From positions 1 to 64,000 of the forward strand of contig BJHG01000003.1 of assembly GCA_014191975.1 (NCBI GenBank): a stretch of DNA of 64,000 nt. Direction: 5' to 3'. Below are positions 18,146 through 28,786 of this stretch, piece by piece; the first letter of the stretch is position 1, and the number at the start of each line of letters is the position of its first letter. The notes below the pieces were generated by a model that searched no databases, was not told where the DNA came from, and saw only the letters and a list, made by a program, of their open reading frames with translations. Both the position numbers and the translations under genes were made by a program. The DNA is from Methylococcaceae bacterium. Lineage in GTDB: Bacteria; Pseudomonadota; Gammaproteobacteria; Methylococcales; Methylomonadaceae.

Positions 18146-20170
18146 TTAGTTACGCACATCGAACTCGATTTTCCATTTTCCGTTATCTTTATTTGAAAAT
18201 GCGAGTAATTCTAGCGTACCGACTTCAGTCACAGCAGCTCCTAAATGAACAGAAACAACTTCGCCACTACGATGACCGTCTTGGTCAAGTGTGACTTCAA
18301 TTTCGTTTAATTCAGAAATTTCGTCGTCTTGCCAATAATCTAAACGTGTTCCAACTACATCTTCACGGCGTGTTGTTGAACTAAAGAAACGGAATCGCAC
18401 TTGTTCACCGATGATTAAACCAAAATCAGCATAAGGTAATTCAATTTGCGTACCTTCTTCCATACCAAATGGTGCAATGCACAAGGCTTGAACTTCGGGT
18501 GGCATTCCAGGAACAGCAGGCATTGCGCTTTCAATGCCAACGTAATAAGCTGCCGCTGTGCCACCTTTGATGCGAACGCCTTTTCCTTTACGAACAAATC
18601 CATAGTATGCCGCGCCGCGTGCTACAGCTAAATCTAAATCGGCACCTGCCAATAAACGGGCTTCGGGCGAATTCTCATTTTCCAACCAATCATTTAAAAC
18701 ATCCATTACACGCAGGCTTAACGCTTCTGCTTTGAAAACACCACCGTTAAATAAAACAGCCGTTGGATGTAAAAAAGTTGCCCCTTCGGGCAAATCAATC
18801 CCATCTAAATCATTCACCGCATTTTGTTGTTTAGCTAAAAACGCGGCTAAATGGCGTGTGATTCCAGCGTCTTGAGCATACGGCAAACCTTTAGTTTGCA
18901 AACCACCACGTGGGCGTGAAATAGGCCGTTCACTCACGGAGACTTTTGGCAAGAAACCTTCTACTAACACACTATTCACTTCATCGCGTGTCAATTCACT
19001 ACGCAATGCACCATCAATTAACGACGAACCGCGATTGGGGACGACAAGAGGCACACTGATTACGTCACTGGAAAATATCTTTTCTTTTGCATCGCGGCAA
19101 CTGTGAGTTAAAGCCTGAACTTGCCAAGGCTCTAAACGCTTACCGTCTTTCTCGATTTTCGCTTTGACGGTGTAAGCCAAGGCTAAATCCATATTGTCGC
19201 CACCGAGTAAAATATGTTCCCCAACAGCAACACGGGTTAAATCTAAAATACCGTCTTTTGCAGTCACGGCAATTAACGACAAATCGGTCGTACCGCCACC
19301 TACATCGATGACTAAAATCACATCACCCATTTTAGCGTGTTTGCGCCAATCACCTTTTGTTTGTTCAATCCAGCTGTATAAAGCAGCCTGGGGTTCTTCG
19401 AGCAGAATCGCGTGGTTTAAACCTACAGCCCGTGCCGCTTCAACCGTTAATTCACGTGCGGCAGGATCGAAGGATGCCGGTACAGTTAAAACCAAATCTT
19501 GTTCAGAAAGTGGTGCGTTTGGATGTAAATGTAACCACGCACTGCTCATGTGCTCTAAATAGGCTTTTGTCGCTTCAAATGGTGAAACACGTTCAACTTC
19601 ATCAGGTGCATCAGCAGGTAAAATCGGTGATTTACAATCGATTCCTGCGTGACATAGCCAACTTTTTGCGCTTGATACTAATCGAATTGGTGTTTTTGAG
19701 CCTAAACTACGTGCAATTTCACCAATAATAAAATCTGGTTTTTCACTCCAAGGCAGAACAATTGAATTAGCAGGTAATTCCGATTCGTGTGCTTGATATA
19801 AAAACGAAGGCAACTGTAATTTTGCTTCAATAATGCTCGGTGACGTTAATTGCGGAATGCCCATAACTTGCTGTGAAAATTCAGCCTCAATATCCGTAAT
19901 ATCAGCGTAAGACAATACACAATGCGTGGTGCCTAAATCAATGCCGACCGCAAAATGTTTGCCTATTGAATTGTCAATTTTTGAATCCGATTTAATAACT
20001 GGGGCTGCCTCGACTTCTAAAGGCATTTCTTTTAGCTCAAAAGTTTGCACTTTTTCAACTTCAGCGACAATTTCAACTTTCACTTCTGCTTTAGCTACAT
20101 GGTCTTCTTTTAGCTCATCCGTATTCCCCGCTTCAGCTGCTTTTTTTTTCATTTGGTCAAAAAAACTCAT
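18146..20170 (-). CDS. Hsp70-family protein with N-terminal extension
   Basis: AVGIDLGTTHCVLSY, VIDVGGGTTDLSL, VLFNGGVF; about 70-aa charged N-terminal extension before the ATPase domain. Confidence 0.88.
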   Translation of the reverse strand: MSFFDQMKKKAAEAGNTDELKEDHVAKAEVKVEIVAEVEKVQTFELKEMPLEVEAAPVIKSDSKIDNSIGKHFAVGIDLGTTHCVLSYADITDIEAEFSQQVMGIPQLTSPSIIEAKLQLPSFLYQAHESELPANSIVLPWSEKPDFIIGEIARSLGSKTPIRLVSSAKSWLCHAGIDCKSPILPADAPDEVERVSPFEATKAYLEHMSSAWLHLHPNAPLSEQDLVLTVPASFDPAARELTVEAARAVGLNHAILLEEPQAALYSWIEQTKGDWRKHAKMGDVILVIDVGGGTTDLSLIAVTAKDGILDLTRVAVGEHILLGGDNMDLALAYTVKAKIEKDGKRLEPWQVQALTHSCRDAKEKIFSSDVISVPLVVPNRGSSLIDGALRSELTRDEVNSVLVEGFLPKVSVSERPISRPRGGLQTKGLPYAQDAGITRHLAAFLAKQQNAVNDLDGIDLPEGATFLHPTAVLFNGGVFKAEALSLRVMDVLNDWLENENSPEARLLAGADLDLAVARGAAYYGFVRKGKGVRIKGGTAAAYYVGIESAMPAVPGMPPEVQALCIAPFGMEEGTQIELPYADFGLIIGEQVRFRFFSSTTRREDVVGTRLDYWQDDEISELNEIEVTLDQDGHRSGEVVSVHLGAAVTEVGTLELLAFSNKDNGKWKIEFDVRN

Positions 20171-20874
20171 AGTTCAACCTCTGCTGGTGCGATAACATTC
20201 GAATTGTAACCTTGAACGGTACTTGGTAAGCGTACATCAGTAATTTGCCAGCCTTTGTGAATTATCGTGCCTGTAAATGGTGGATTACCTACAATGTTTC
20301 CCGTCACACGCACTTTCGCTGCGTCAAAACCTTCCAATAACGTAATTTTGTCACCTTCATTTTCTTTCGCAATCGATATGAAAGTGAAATGTTCATCTAA
20401 GACTTTGTTACACCCTTCATGGATTACACGCGCCACTGCGCCGACGTCCTCGTCGCTGTATGCGTTCATATCTTCTTTGATAAAGTCGATAAAACGTGCA
20501 TCATTTTGCAATAAATACAGCAGTTGCAATGCAGCATCAGCATTCGCTTCTTTTAAAATAATGGGTGCAGGTGCAGGAATTTGTATGATTTTTTCAACTT
20601 CAACAATTCTCTCAACAATTTTTTCAACGGGTACTTCAACAATTTTTTCAACAATTTTTATAACCGGTTCAGATTGCACCATTTTTTCAACAATTTTGAT
20701 TTGTGGTTCCTTGTTCGTGGTATCTTTACGACTTACCAAGCAAATCAATAATGACATTAATGTGAAAATCAATGCCACCGCTAAAATTGCCGCTGTTCCC
20801 GCCAAACAAACGTGCCATAAATCGAACGTTGTTGGTTTGAGCGTTAAATCAATCATGTAATTTGTTATATCCAT
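20167..20874 (-). CDS. DUF2760-like membrane-anchored partner of Hsp70 protein
   Basis: N-terminal TM, VEKIVE-rich linker, C-terminal domain; 4-bp overlap with the Hsp70 gene. Confidence 0.65.
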   Translation of the reverse strand: MDITNYMIDLTLKPTTFDLWHVCLAGTAAILAVALIFTLMSLLICLVSRKDTTNKEPQIKIVEKMVQSEPVIKIVEKIVEVPVEKIVERIVEVEKIIQIPAPAPIILKEANADAALQLLYLLQNDARFIDFIKEDMNAYSDEDVGAVARVIHEGCNKVLDEHFTFISIAKENEGDKITLLEGFDAAKVRVTGNIVGNPPFTGTIIHKGWQITDVRLPSTVQGYNSNVIAPAEVEL

Positions 20875-20899
20875 TTTGAAACCTCATTTATAATTTTTA

Positions 20900-21277
20900 T
20901 TATTGAATTGAACGTGCAGCTTCGTTGTACATCATGTCTTGCAACACTAAGCGCGTAGTTTGCAAACGTATTTGTTTTAAATGTCGATCAGCAATCACTT
21001 CAGGTACTTTTTCAGTGATATAAACATCACGCATTTTACTTAAAACACTTTCGCACTGTTTAACGATTTCTTCTGTAGCGTGACGACTTTCTTGCTTTTG
21101 ATAAGCTGACTTTTTCATTTCATCCACTACACATTTTTTATACACGAAGCGTGAGGCTTGAATTTTGTCAATAGTTGAATCGCTGATAGAAGTATTTTGC
21201 CAATCGTCTTTAGACGGCTCTTCAGCAAAACTAGTTATTGAAATAAGTAACAATGGGATTAAAAACAATTTTTTCAT
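20900..21277 (-). CDS. Hypothetical secreted protein
   Basis: Signal peptide MKKLFLIPLLLISITSFA; same strand as the Hsp70 pair. Confidence 0.6.
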   Translation of the reverse strand: MKKLFLIPLLLISITSFAEEPSKDDWQNTSISDSTIDKIQASRFVYKKCVVDEMKKSAYQKQESRHATEEIVKQCESVLSKMRDVYITEKVPEVIADRHLKQIRLQTTRLVLQDMMYNEAARSIQ

Positions 21278-21412
21278 ATTATTCCTATAAGGTTTGAGCG
21301 TAATTTCGATTTGATTTTACGCGAATTGCCTAAAAACAAATAACATTTATCGAATTACCCAAGATTCGGTAAGATAGTGGCTATTTTTTTACTTACAAAT
21401 GTAGTTAATGTT

Positions 21413-22138
21413 ATGACGCAATCTTTTATTTCAACCAAACCCATTCCCACAAATGAACGATTAATTATGGCACTCGACGTGCCGAGCATCGAAGAAGCAA
21501 AAGCACTTGTCGAAAAATTAGGTGATTCAGTCATTTTTTATAAAGTTGGCATGGAATTATTCATGTGCGGTGATTATTTCGGTTTCATCGAATGGCTTAA
21601 GCAAGGCAACAAAAAAGTCTTTGTCGATTTAAAGTTTTTTGACGTACCAGCCACCGTTGGACGTGCAATTGCTGCGTTAAGCCAAAAAGGTGTGGATTTA
21701 GCGACAATTCACGGAAACGATGCAATTATGGAAGCGGCGACAGCAAACAAAGGTGATTTAAAAGTGTTAGCTGTTACAGCATTAACCAGTTTAGATCGTG
21801 GCGATTTAGATGATTTAGGTTTTCAATGTGATGTGCGTGAATTAGTTTTATCTCGAGCTAAGCGGGCTTTGGCGATTGGTTGCGATGGTATTGTGTCGTC
21901 AGGTTTGGAAGTCTCCATGTTACGTGAACAACTTGACAATAAATTACTCGTTATTACACCTGGTGTACGCCCTGTCGATAATCGCGAAGAGGATGATCAA
22001 AAACGGATCGTGACCGTTGAGGATGCATTTCAAAATGGTGCCGATTATATCGTTGTCGGTCGTCCGATTCGTGACGCGGTAAATCCCAAAACAATGGCAG
22101 AGAGCATACAAACTGAAATTGCAAGGCAGTTTGCATAA
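21413..22138 (+). CDS. pyrF: Orotidine 5'-phosphate decarboxylase
   Basis: LIMALDVPSIEEA, VFVDLKFFDVPATVGRA, YIVVGRPI. Confidence 0.96.
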   Translation: MTQSFISTKPIPTNERLIMALDVPSIEEAKALVEKLGDSVIFYKVGMELFMCGDYFGFIEWLKQGNKKVFVDLKFFDVPATVGRAIAALSQKGVDLATIHGNDAIMEAATANKGDLKVLAVTALTSLDRGDLDDLGFQCDVRELVLSRAKRALAIGCDGIVSSGLEVSMLREQLDNKLLVITPGVRPVDNREEDDQKRIVTVEDAFQNGADYIVVGRPIRDAVNPKTMAESIQTEIARQFA

Positions 22139-22869
22139 TGTTTGATCCCAATTTCACTTCGTCATTTTTAGTTGCATTGCTAATGGGTTTAGTCAGCAGT
22201 TTGCACTGCATTGGTATGTGTGGCTCAATTATCGGTTCGTTAACTTTTAGCCTCGCGCCAGAAATCCGTCAAAACAAAGAGCGATTATTCCCCTTCATTT
22301 TGAGCTACAACTTGGGACGTATTACAAGTTACGCGATTGCAGGAGCGTTAGCGGGTTTGTTAGAAGTGTTAGTCACTTTACCGTTTGGCGAAGCGCATGG
22401 GCATCGGTTATTGCAAATAATCTCTGCGTTAATTATGGCTGGTGCAGGTTTTTATATTGCAGGCTGGTTTCCACGCTTTGCTTATATTGAAAAATTAGGA
22501 ATATACATTTGGCAATATCTTGAACCGTATGGACGTAAACTCATCCCCGTGAAAACGTGCAAAAATGCCTATTTATTCGGCATGGTTTGGGGTTGGCTGC
22601 CTTGTGGATTGGTTTATTCAGCGCTAGCAATAACTGCGTCAACAGGCAGTATTTTCCAAAGCTCTCTCACGATGATTGCATTTGGTTTAGGGACATTGCC
22701 TGCGGTTATGGGTGTTGGCGTGATGATCAGTGTTTTAGCACGACTTGCTTCGAGTCAACGTTTTAAACAAATTGTCGGGCTATTTATGATTTCGTTGGCA
22801 TTATTAGCTGCATTTCCGAGTCTGAATCCGATGGCAATTACCTCGCACGCTAAACATCAATTGCAATGA
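22138..22869 (+). CDS. TauE/SafE-family transporter (UreH-like TM domain)
   Basis: SSLHCIGMCGSIIG, WGWLPCGLVYSAL; six TM segments. Confidence 0.8.
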   Translation: MFDPNFTSSFLVALLMGLVSSLHCIGMCGSIIGSLTFSLAPEIRQNKERLFPFILSYNLGRITSYAIAGALAGLLEVLVTLPFGEAHGHRLLQIISALIMAGAGFYIAGWFPRFAYIEKLGIYIWQYLEPYGRKLIPVKTCKNAYLFGMVWGWLPCGLVYSALAITASTGSIFQSSLTMIAFGLGTLPAVMGVGVMISVLARLASSQRFKQIVGLFMISLALLAAFPSLNPMAITSHAKHQLQ

Positions 22870-23825
22870 ATAGTTTTGAAGCCATTATTGGGCAATCACC
22901 CGCATTGGATTCCTTAATTCGAAGCGCAAAAATCGTCGCAGCAACTGATGTCACGGTTTTGTTAAAAGGCAATACAGGCACGGGCAAAGAAGTATTTGCT
23001 CACGCCATTAAAAATGCCAGTCCACGCGCAAAAAAAGAATTTTTAACATTGAATTGTGCTGCGTTACCCGAAAGCTTGATTGAATCTGAATTATTTGGAC
23101 ATAAAAAAGGTTCGTTCACAGGCGCAACGCATAACACACAAGGTTTATTGCAAGCGGCGCACGGCGGTACGTTGTTTTTAGACGAAATCAATTCGTTACC
23201 ACTGTCGATTCAAGCGAAATTATTACGTTTTTTAGATATGGGCGAATGTTTGGCGGTTGGCGATGTGCGACCTTATAAAGTCGATGTTCGCGTGATTGCG
23301 GCGACGAATGCAAATTTAATGACACTGATTGATGCGGGTACGTTTCGTTCGGATTTATATTTTCGTTTGAATGTGGTGCCGTTAGAGTTACCACCTTTAG
23401 CAGATCGCAGTGAAGATATTGAATTGTTAATTGCCCATTTTTTTGCGTTATTCGAAAAAAATCATGGCTCGAAATCACCTAAATTTAGCAAAGCCAGTTT
23501 GAAAATTTTGAAAAATTATAAATGGTCGGGCAACATTCGAGAATTACGGAATTTGTGCGAACGGCTTAGTATTTTGTTTTCAAATCAAGTGATTGAACCC
23601 GAACATTTGCCGCCTGAATTTCAAAACGAAACGAATCACGCGGAATTGCCGGATTTTGTGTTGCCCAGCACCGGAATTAAATTGGATACGCTCGAAGCAA
23701 ATTTAATTCACCAAGCCCTAGACCGCACGCAAGGTAATCGCAGTAAATCTGCGAAACTTTTGGGGATTACCCGCGACACCTTGCTTTATCGAATGCAAAA
23801 ACACGGATTTTTTAAGTCACTTTAA
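22866..23825 (+). CDS. Sigma-54-dependent transcriptional activator lacking receiver domain
   Basis: [36 protein letters not shown]-terminal Fis-type HTH. Confidence 0.92.
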   Translation: MNSFEAIIGQSPALDSLIRSAKIVAATDVTVLLKGNTGTGKEVFAHAIKNASPRAKKEFLTLNCAALPESLIESELFGHKKGSFTGATHNTQGLLQAAHGGTLFLDEINSLPLSIQAKLLRFLDMGECLAVGDVRPYKVDVRVIAATNANLMTLIDAGTFRSDLYFRLNVVPLELPPLADRSEDIELLIAHFFALFEKNHGSKSPKFSKASLKILKNYKWSGNIRELRNLCERLSILFSNQVIEPEHLPPEFQNETNHAELPDFVLPSTGIKLDTLEANLIHQALDRTQGNRSKSAKLLGITRDTLLYRMQKHGFFKSL

Positions 23826-24578
23826 CGCCCGAGCATTTTGCATCACCGTTTTTAACTCTGCTACCGTTTGTGCTAATCCTGAAAAAATCGCTTGCGCGAT
23901 AATCGCGTGACCAATGTTCAATTCGACAACTTCAGGAATCGCACAAATTGCTTGAACGTTATGAAAATTCAGCCCGTGACCGGCGTTCACTTGCAAACCC
24001 GCCGCGTGAGCATATTTCGCTGCGTGTTGAATTCGCGCCAATTCGTGCAATTGTTCAACACGATTTTTTGCGTCAGAATACGCGCCCGTGTGCAATTCAA
24101 TGACGGGTGCGCCTGATTTAACCGCTGCGTCAATTTGCGCTTTATCAGGATCAATAAACAGCGAAACTTCAATGCCTGCGTCCGCTAATTGAGCGCAAGC
24201 CGTTTGCAAACGAGGCAAATTTTTTGCCACATTCAAACCACCTTCCGTCGTTAATTCAGCTCGTTTTTCGGGAACTAAACAACAGGCAAACGGTTGAACT
24301 TTGCAGGCAATAGCCAACATTTCGTCCGTCACCGCCATTTCAAAATTCAAGCGCGTGTGGATATTTTCTTTTAATAAATAAATATCGCGGTCTTGGATGT
24401 GGCGGCGATCTTCACGCAAATGGGCGGTAATGCCATCTGCACCGGCTTGTTCAGCGATTAACGCCGCTTGCAAAATATCGGGATAACGTGTGCCTCGCGC
24501 TTGGCGAATCGTAGCGACGTGGTCAATGTTTACACCTAATAAAATGGGATTCATAAGCCCGCCAAGGTAAAAAACCAT
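23817..24578 (-). CDS. pdxJ: Pyridoxine 5'-phosphate synthase
   Basis: [40 protein letters not shown]-type motif. Confidence 0.96.
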   Translation of the reverse strand: MVFYLGGLMNPILLGVNIDHVATIRQARGTRYPDILQAALIAEQAGADGITAHLREDRRHIQDRDIYLLKENIHTRLNFEMAVTDEMLAIACKVQPFACCLVPEKRAELTTEGGLNVAKNLPRLQTACAQLADAGIEVSLFIDPDKAQIDAAVKSGAPVIELHTGAYSDAKNRVEQLHELARIQHAAKYAHAAGLQVNAGHGLNFHNVQAICAIPEVVELNIGHAIIAQAIFSGLAQTVAELKTVMQNARALK

Positions 24579-25207
24579 TGTTCCAAAATGTATTTTGGGT
24601 AAGCCAAAACGACACTTAGTACATTAAAATAAAGCATCGCCAATAAAATAATAAAGCCAAAACGTTCCAATTTATTGAATTGCCACGCCCAATAACTCGG
24701 CAACATACCCGATAAAATTCGACTGCCATCAAGCGGTGGGATAGGCAATAAATTGAGCAACATTAAAATTAAGTTAATTGAAATTCCTGCTATGCCAGAA
24801 TAAATTAATGGCATTGCAATGGTTTCATTGTCCACGCCAAGCGTTACACCAATTCGCGCAATTAAAGCCCAACCAATCGCCATGAATAAATTCGACATAG
24901 GTCCCGCGAGCGCAACAATTGCCATATTTTTACGTGGATTTTTAAAATTACTAGAATCAACAGGAACAGGTTTTGCCCAACCAAAAATAAACCCCGTTCC
25001 TGTTATCAAAAGTAAACCAGGTAAAATTATCGTACCAATCAAATCCATATGCTTAAAAGGATTTAGTGTTAGGCGTCCTAAATTTGCGGCGGTGTTGTCA
25101 CCATATTTTTTAGCCACCCATCCGTGCGCAACTTCATGTACTGTAATCGCAAAAATGACAGGTAAAATCCAAACAACAATTCGTTGTATTAACGTGAGTT
25201 CATTCAT
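24551..25207 (-). CDS. Site-2 protease family protein (M50)
   Basis: [10 protein letters not shown] (HExxH), [14 protein letters not shown]. Confidence 0.92.
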   Translation of the reverse strand: MNELTLIQRIVVWILPVIFAITVHEVAHGWVAKKYGDNTAANLGRLTLNPFKHMDLIGTIILPGLLLITGTGFIFGWAKPVPVDSSNFKNPRKNMAIVALAGPMSNLFMAIGWALIARIGVTLGVDNETIAMPLIYSGIAGISINLILMLLNLLPIPPLDGSRILSGMLPSYWAWQFNKLERFGFIILLAMLYFNVLSVVLAYPKYILEQWFFTLAGL

Positions 25208-25216
25208 TATAATTTT

Positions 25217-25837
25217 TTAACCTAAAGAGGGCGCAATGCCTTTGCCTTGACGAATAATTTCAAAAGTACTTCCGGTGCAATCAATAATTGTTGTGGGCTG
25301 ATATTCAATTTCACCCGCGTCAATAATTAAATCTACCAAATCATCCAAACGCTCACGAATGTCGTAAGGATCAGATAATGCTTCAGTGTCTGGCGGTAAG
25401 ATTAGCGTTGTCGTCATTAATGGTTCGCCGAATTCTTCAAGTAAAGCTTGGGCAATCACATTTTTAGGAATACAGATGCCAATCGTTTTTTTCTTTGGAT
25501 TTTGCAAACGGCGTGGCACTTCTTTTGTCGCTTCTAAAATAAATGTGAACGCATCTGGTGTTAGCGATTTAATCAAACGAAATGCGTCATTGTTGATTTT
25601 GCTGAAACTAGAGACTTGCTTTAAATCTTTGCAAACGAGTGTGAAATTATGATTTTCATCCAAACGACGAATTTGTCGAATACGATCTAACGCCTGTTTA
25701 TCATCTAAATTACACGCCAGCGCGTAAGCAGAATCCGTTGGGTAAACAATAATTCCACCACCACGAATAACCTCAATCGCGCGATGAATTAAACGAAGTT
25801 GCGGATTTTCGGAGTGAATTTCAAGATAATGAGTCAT
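25217..25837 (-). CDS. YciO/TsaC/Sua5-family protein
   Basis: GGGIIVYPTDSAYALACNLDD...HNFTLVCKDL. Confidence 0.9.
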   Translation of the reverse strand: MTHYLEIHSENPQLRLIHRAIEVIRGGGIIVYPTDSAYALACNLDDKQALDRIRQIRRLDENHNFTLVCKDLKQVSSFSKINNDAFRLIKSLTPDAFTFILEATKEVPRRLQNPKKKTIGICIPKNVIAQALLEEFGEPLMTTTLILPPDTEALSDPYDIRERLDDLVDLIIDAGEIEYQPTTIIDCTGSTFEIIRQGKGIAPSLG

Positions 25838-25891
25838 GAGATTTAAATGTAGGAAATCGAAAGTTTGGATTATAACGTATTTGGAACTTTT

Positions 25892-26626
25892 CTACGGAAG
25901 TCGGTAACAAAACAATACCGTTTTACGCCTATCATTTAAATAAAAAATATTTTCAGGCTGCCAATTAGTTACCGGAAAAGAAGATGAAATAAATAATGTA
26001 CCCGAACGCATTTCACGTTTTATTTTAGTACTTATTTCTGGCATAACTAATGGGGATAAAAAGGTAAAAACCACATCGTATTTTTCAAAGTTTGCAGTAA
26101 AAAAATTGCCTCGAGTTGTTTGGTAATTAGATAAAAATCGTCCGCGTAATTTACCTATTAACCAAGGGAACGGTGCACGCTCCCAAGCATCTACTTTTAT
26201 TTCTGATAAACAATTTGCAACCGGAATAGCAACCGTTCCAACACCAGCACCTAAATCGGCAAAAGTTTTTGCATTTTCTTTTTTTAGCAGTGAAATAACC
26301 ATTTCTGCAACCCCTGAAGAAGACAAAAATAATGGTACATCACCACGAATTGTTCCCCAAAAAACCAATGTGAATATCACAACTAACAACAAATAAAACC
26401 ACGCTGGAATTGCAAATGTAGAAAAAATAAAAATACTTGGTAAAAAGAGTAAATGAATTGGTATCCACCAATTTCGTTGGTGTAACAAAAATGAAAATGT
26501 CATTGCCAACCCGCTTTGCATCACTAAAAATACAATCGAATTATGAAAAATTGGTAACCAATTTGCGACTAGAAATGTAATGCAAACTGATAAAAATTGG
26601 CATAAAAAAGCAAGTAATAACGTCAT
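25892..26626 (-). CDS. Membrane-associated class I SAM-dependent methyltransferase
   Basis: TM segments followed by FADLGAGVGTVAIPVA. Confidence 0.7.
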   Translation of the reverse strand: MTLLLAFLCQFLSVCITFLVANWLPIFHNSIVFLVMQSGLAMTFSFLLHQRNWWIPIHLLFLPSIFIFSTFAIPAWFYLLLVVIFTLVFWGTIRGDVPLFLSSSGVAEMVISLLKKENAKTFADLGAGVGTVAIPVANCLSEIKVDAWERAPFPWLIGKLRGRFLSNYQTTRGNFFTANFEKYDVVFTFLSPLVMPEISTKIKREMRSGTLFISSSFPVTNWQPENIFYLNDRRKTVLFCYRLP

Positions 26627-26632
26627 AAATCA

Positions 26633-27049
26633 TTAAGCGTCTTTGTGAAATTCGCCTTCCAACACGTTTTCATCTTTCCGTACGGGTGGGATGGAATAAT
26701 ATTGTAGTGCAATCGTAATTAGTTTTTGGCGAAATGTTGGCAATAAACACGTTAAACCGACCGCATCGGTTATAAAACCTGGCGTGAGTAATAAAGCACC
26801 ACCCAATAAAATCAAAAATCCTTCCATCAACTCATAAGCAGGCGTTTCATGTCTTGCGATTGTCGCCTGTAAACGTTCCCATGTCGCTAAACCTTGTTGC
26901 CTAAGTAAAAATGAACCTAATCCTGCTGATGCAACGATTAAAAGAATAGTGGGAAACGCACCTAGAACACTACCTACAGCGATTAAAACATAAAGTTCTA
27001 AAAAAGAAATTACAACAATAACGATAAAAGATAAACGAAAAATATTCAT
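26633..27049 (-). CDS. fxsA: FxsA family protein
   Basis: LLGGALLLTPGFITDAVGLTCLLPTFR. Confidence 0.88.
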   Translation of the reverse strand: MNIFRLSFIVIVVISFLELYVLIAVGSVLGAFPTILLIVASAGLGSFLLRQQGLATWERLQATIARHETPAYELMEGFLILLGGALLLTPGFITDAVGLTCLLPTFRQKLITIALQYYSIPPVRKDENVLEGEFHKDA

Positions 27050-27120
27050 AAAATTTTAGTGATAAATGAAAGGTTAAAAAGTAATTTCCAACAATATAAA
27101 GGCAAATCGACCGTATTTCT

Positions 27121-27660
27121 ATGATAATGTTTTCAGAAAAACTATTTACCAAGGATTTATTTATGTTACGCCCTGCCCTTCTTTTTTTTGTAGCGACTTC
27201 TTTTTTTAGCTCACCAACATTTTCTGGGGATTCATTAGACCAATTAATTCGCAATGCGGGTGCTTTAAAATCAAATTTATTTGGTAAAAAATTATTACAA
27301 CCTGATCAAGCATTTAAATTTTCGGCAAGCGTTAAAAATAGCAACATACTTCATGTAAATTGGGAAATTGCACCGAATTATTATTTGTATCGAGAAAAAA
27401 TCAAACTCGAACTAGTGTATGTAAAGGGGGTAAGGTTAGGTACTTTTACCATTCCAAAAGGTAAGCCAAAACATGACGAAGCTTTTGGAAATGTGGAAAT
27501 TTTTTTGGGTGAATTAAATTTTACCTTGCCACTAATTCGTGAAAATAATGACATTCACACAGTAACTTTACAGGTCAACTTTCAAGGCTGTGCAGAACGC
27601 GGTGTTTGTTATGCCCCGATGAAAAAAGAAGTTATTTTAGAATTACCTACTCTAAAATAA
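27121..27660 (+). CDS. Stand-alone DsbD N-terminal (alpha) domain protein
   Basis: WEIAPNYYLYREKIKLELV...VNFQGCAERGVCYAPMKK; no TM beta domain or thioredoxin domain follows. Confidence 0.85.
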   Translation: MIMFSEKLFTKDLFMLRPALLFFVATSFFSSPTFSGDSLDQLIRNAGALKSNLFGKKLLQPDQAFKFSASVKNSNILHVNWEIAPNYYLYREKIKLELVYVKGVRLGTFTIPKGKPKHDEAFGNVEIFLGELNFTLPLIRENNDIHTVTLQVNFQGCAERGVCYAPMKKEVILELPTLK

Positions 27661-27663
27661 TAT

Positions 27664-28575
27664 TTACAATTCTATTTCCAATCCATCAAAAGCAACTTCA
27701 ATTCCAGCAGCATCGAGAATTTTACGTTCTGGCGAATCGTTATCTAAAATCGGATTCGTGTTATTGATGTGAATTAGAATTTTTCTGGCATTTTTGACGC
27801 TATTTAAAACTTCAATCATCCCGCCTTCCCCAGACTGTGGCAAATGTCCGATTTCACGCGCATGTTTATGGCTAATGCCTTGCGTGACCATTTCATCATC
27901 CGTCCAAAATGTTCCATCAACTAATAAACAATCAACACTTTGCAAAGCGTCCATAACATGCGACTCTATTTCGCCTAAACCTGGTGAATAAAATACTTTT
28001 TTTCCGGTGGAAATTTGTTCAATAATCACACCGATATTATCACCTTCGTGCGGGTCGTGACGATGTGGTGAATACGGTGGCGCTTTACTTTTCAAGGCTT
28101 GGGTATAAAAACGTAAATCGGCAATAGCAGGAATTTCAAAACTACTACCGTCAACAGGGATGTCGTGATGATTCACCGTGCAATAATCTTTCAGCATCGT
28201 GAACAATGGGAAACCTGTCGTTAAATCTTGTTTCACCATTTCAGAGCAATAAATATCAAGCGGCTTGCCTTCGCGTAACATCAACAAACCTGTCGTGTGG
28301 TCAATTTGGCTATCAATCAACATAATCGCTTTAATGCCTGTGTCGCGAATCCCATTTTGTGGTTGAATCGCTGGGAAGGCTTCGAGTTGAGTACGAATAT
28401 CTGGTGACGCATTAAATAATAGCCAGTTTTTATCGTCAGTGCTGATGGCAATCGAAGATTGCGTCCGAGCAGTACCGTTCATTTGACCACGTCGAATGCG
28501 ATGACAATTATGACAATTACAATTCCATTGCGGAAAACCACCACCAGCACCTGAACCTAAAACTCTAATTTTCAT
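27664..28575 (-). CDS. pqqB: PQQ biosynthesis protein PqqB
   Basis: [24 protein letters not shown]; metallo-beta-lactamase fold. Confidence 0.97.
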   Translation of the reverse strand: MKIRVLGSGAGGGFPQWNCNCHNCHRIRRGQMNGTARTQSSIAISTDDKNWLLFNASPDIRTQLEAFPAIQPQNGIRDTGIKAIMLIDSQIDHTTGLLMLREGKPLDIYCSEMVKQDLTTGFPLFTMLKDYCTVNHHDIPVDGSSFEIPAIADLRFYTQALKSKAPPYSPHRHDPHEGDNIGVIIEQISTGKKVFYSPGLGEIESHVMDALQSVDCLLVDGTFWTDDEMVTQGISHKHAREIGHLPQSGEGGMIEVLNSVKNARKILIHINNTNPILDNDSPERKILDAAGIEVAFDGLEIEL

Positions 28576-28601
28576 TTTTCAATCTCCTAAAATAAAACGC
28601 G

Positions 28602-28627
28602 AAAAAAAGGGGCGATCTGCCCCTTTT
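28602..28627 (-). terminator. Intrinsic terminator/attenuator between pqqA and pqqB
   Basis: Minus strand AAAAGGGGC-AGATC-GCCCCTTTTTTT: perfect 9-bp stem with T7. Confidence 0.8.
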
Positions 28628-28650
28628 CTTGATTTAAAACGCGTTAAAAA

Positions 28651-28731
28651 TTAACGGTTATAAATATACATTGTGACTTCAAAACCGAAACGTAAATCTG
28701 TGTAACGTGGAGTTTCCCATTTCATAATCAT
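28651..28731 (-). CDS. pqqA: PQQ precursor peptide PqqA (not in ORF track)
   Basis: MIMKWETPRYTDLRFGFEVTMYIYNR*: TDLRxGFEVTMY signature with crosslinked Glu/Tyr. Confidence 0.95.
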   Translation of the reverse strand: MIMKWETPRYTDLRFGFEVTMYIYNR

Positions 28732-28786
28732 GACCTTTTAAAGTTTTTATAATTGATGTTTAGCTCGTTAAACCTAAGCTGACGCA

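Noticed and set aside
19194-19728. Overlapping plus-strand ORFs inside the Hsp70-like gene
   Set aside because: Shadow ORFs antisense to a clear Hsp70-family CDS.
20600-20680. Repetitive tract acaattttttcaac in the DUF2760-like gene
   Set aside because: Explained by the repeated EKIVE coding linker; not treated as a separate DNA repeat.
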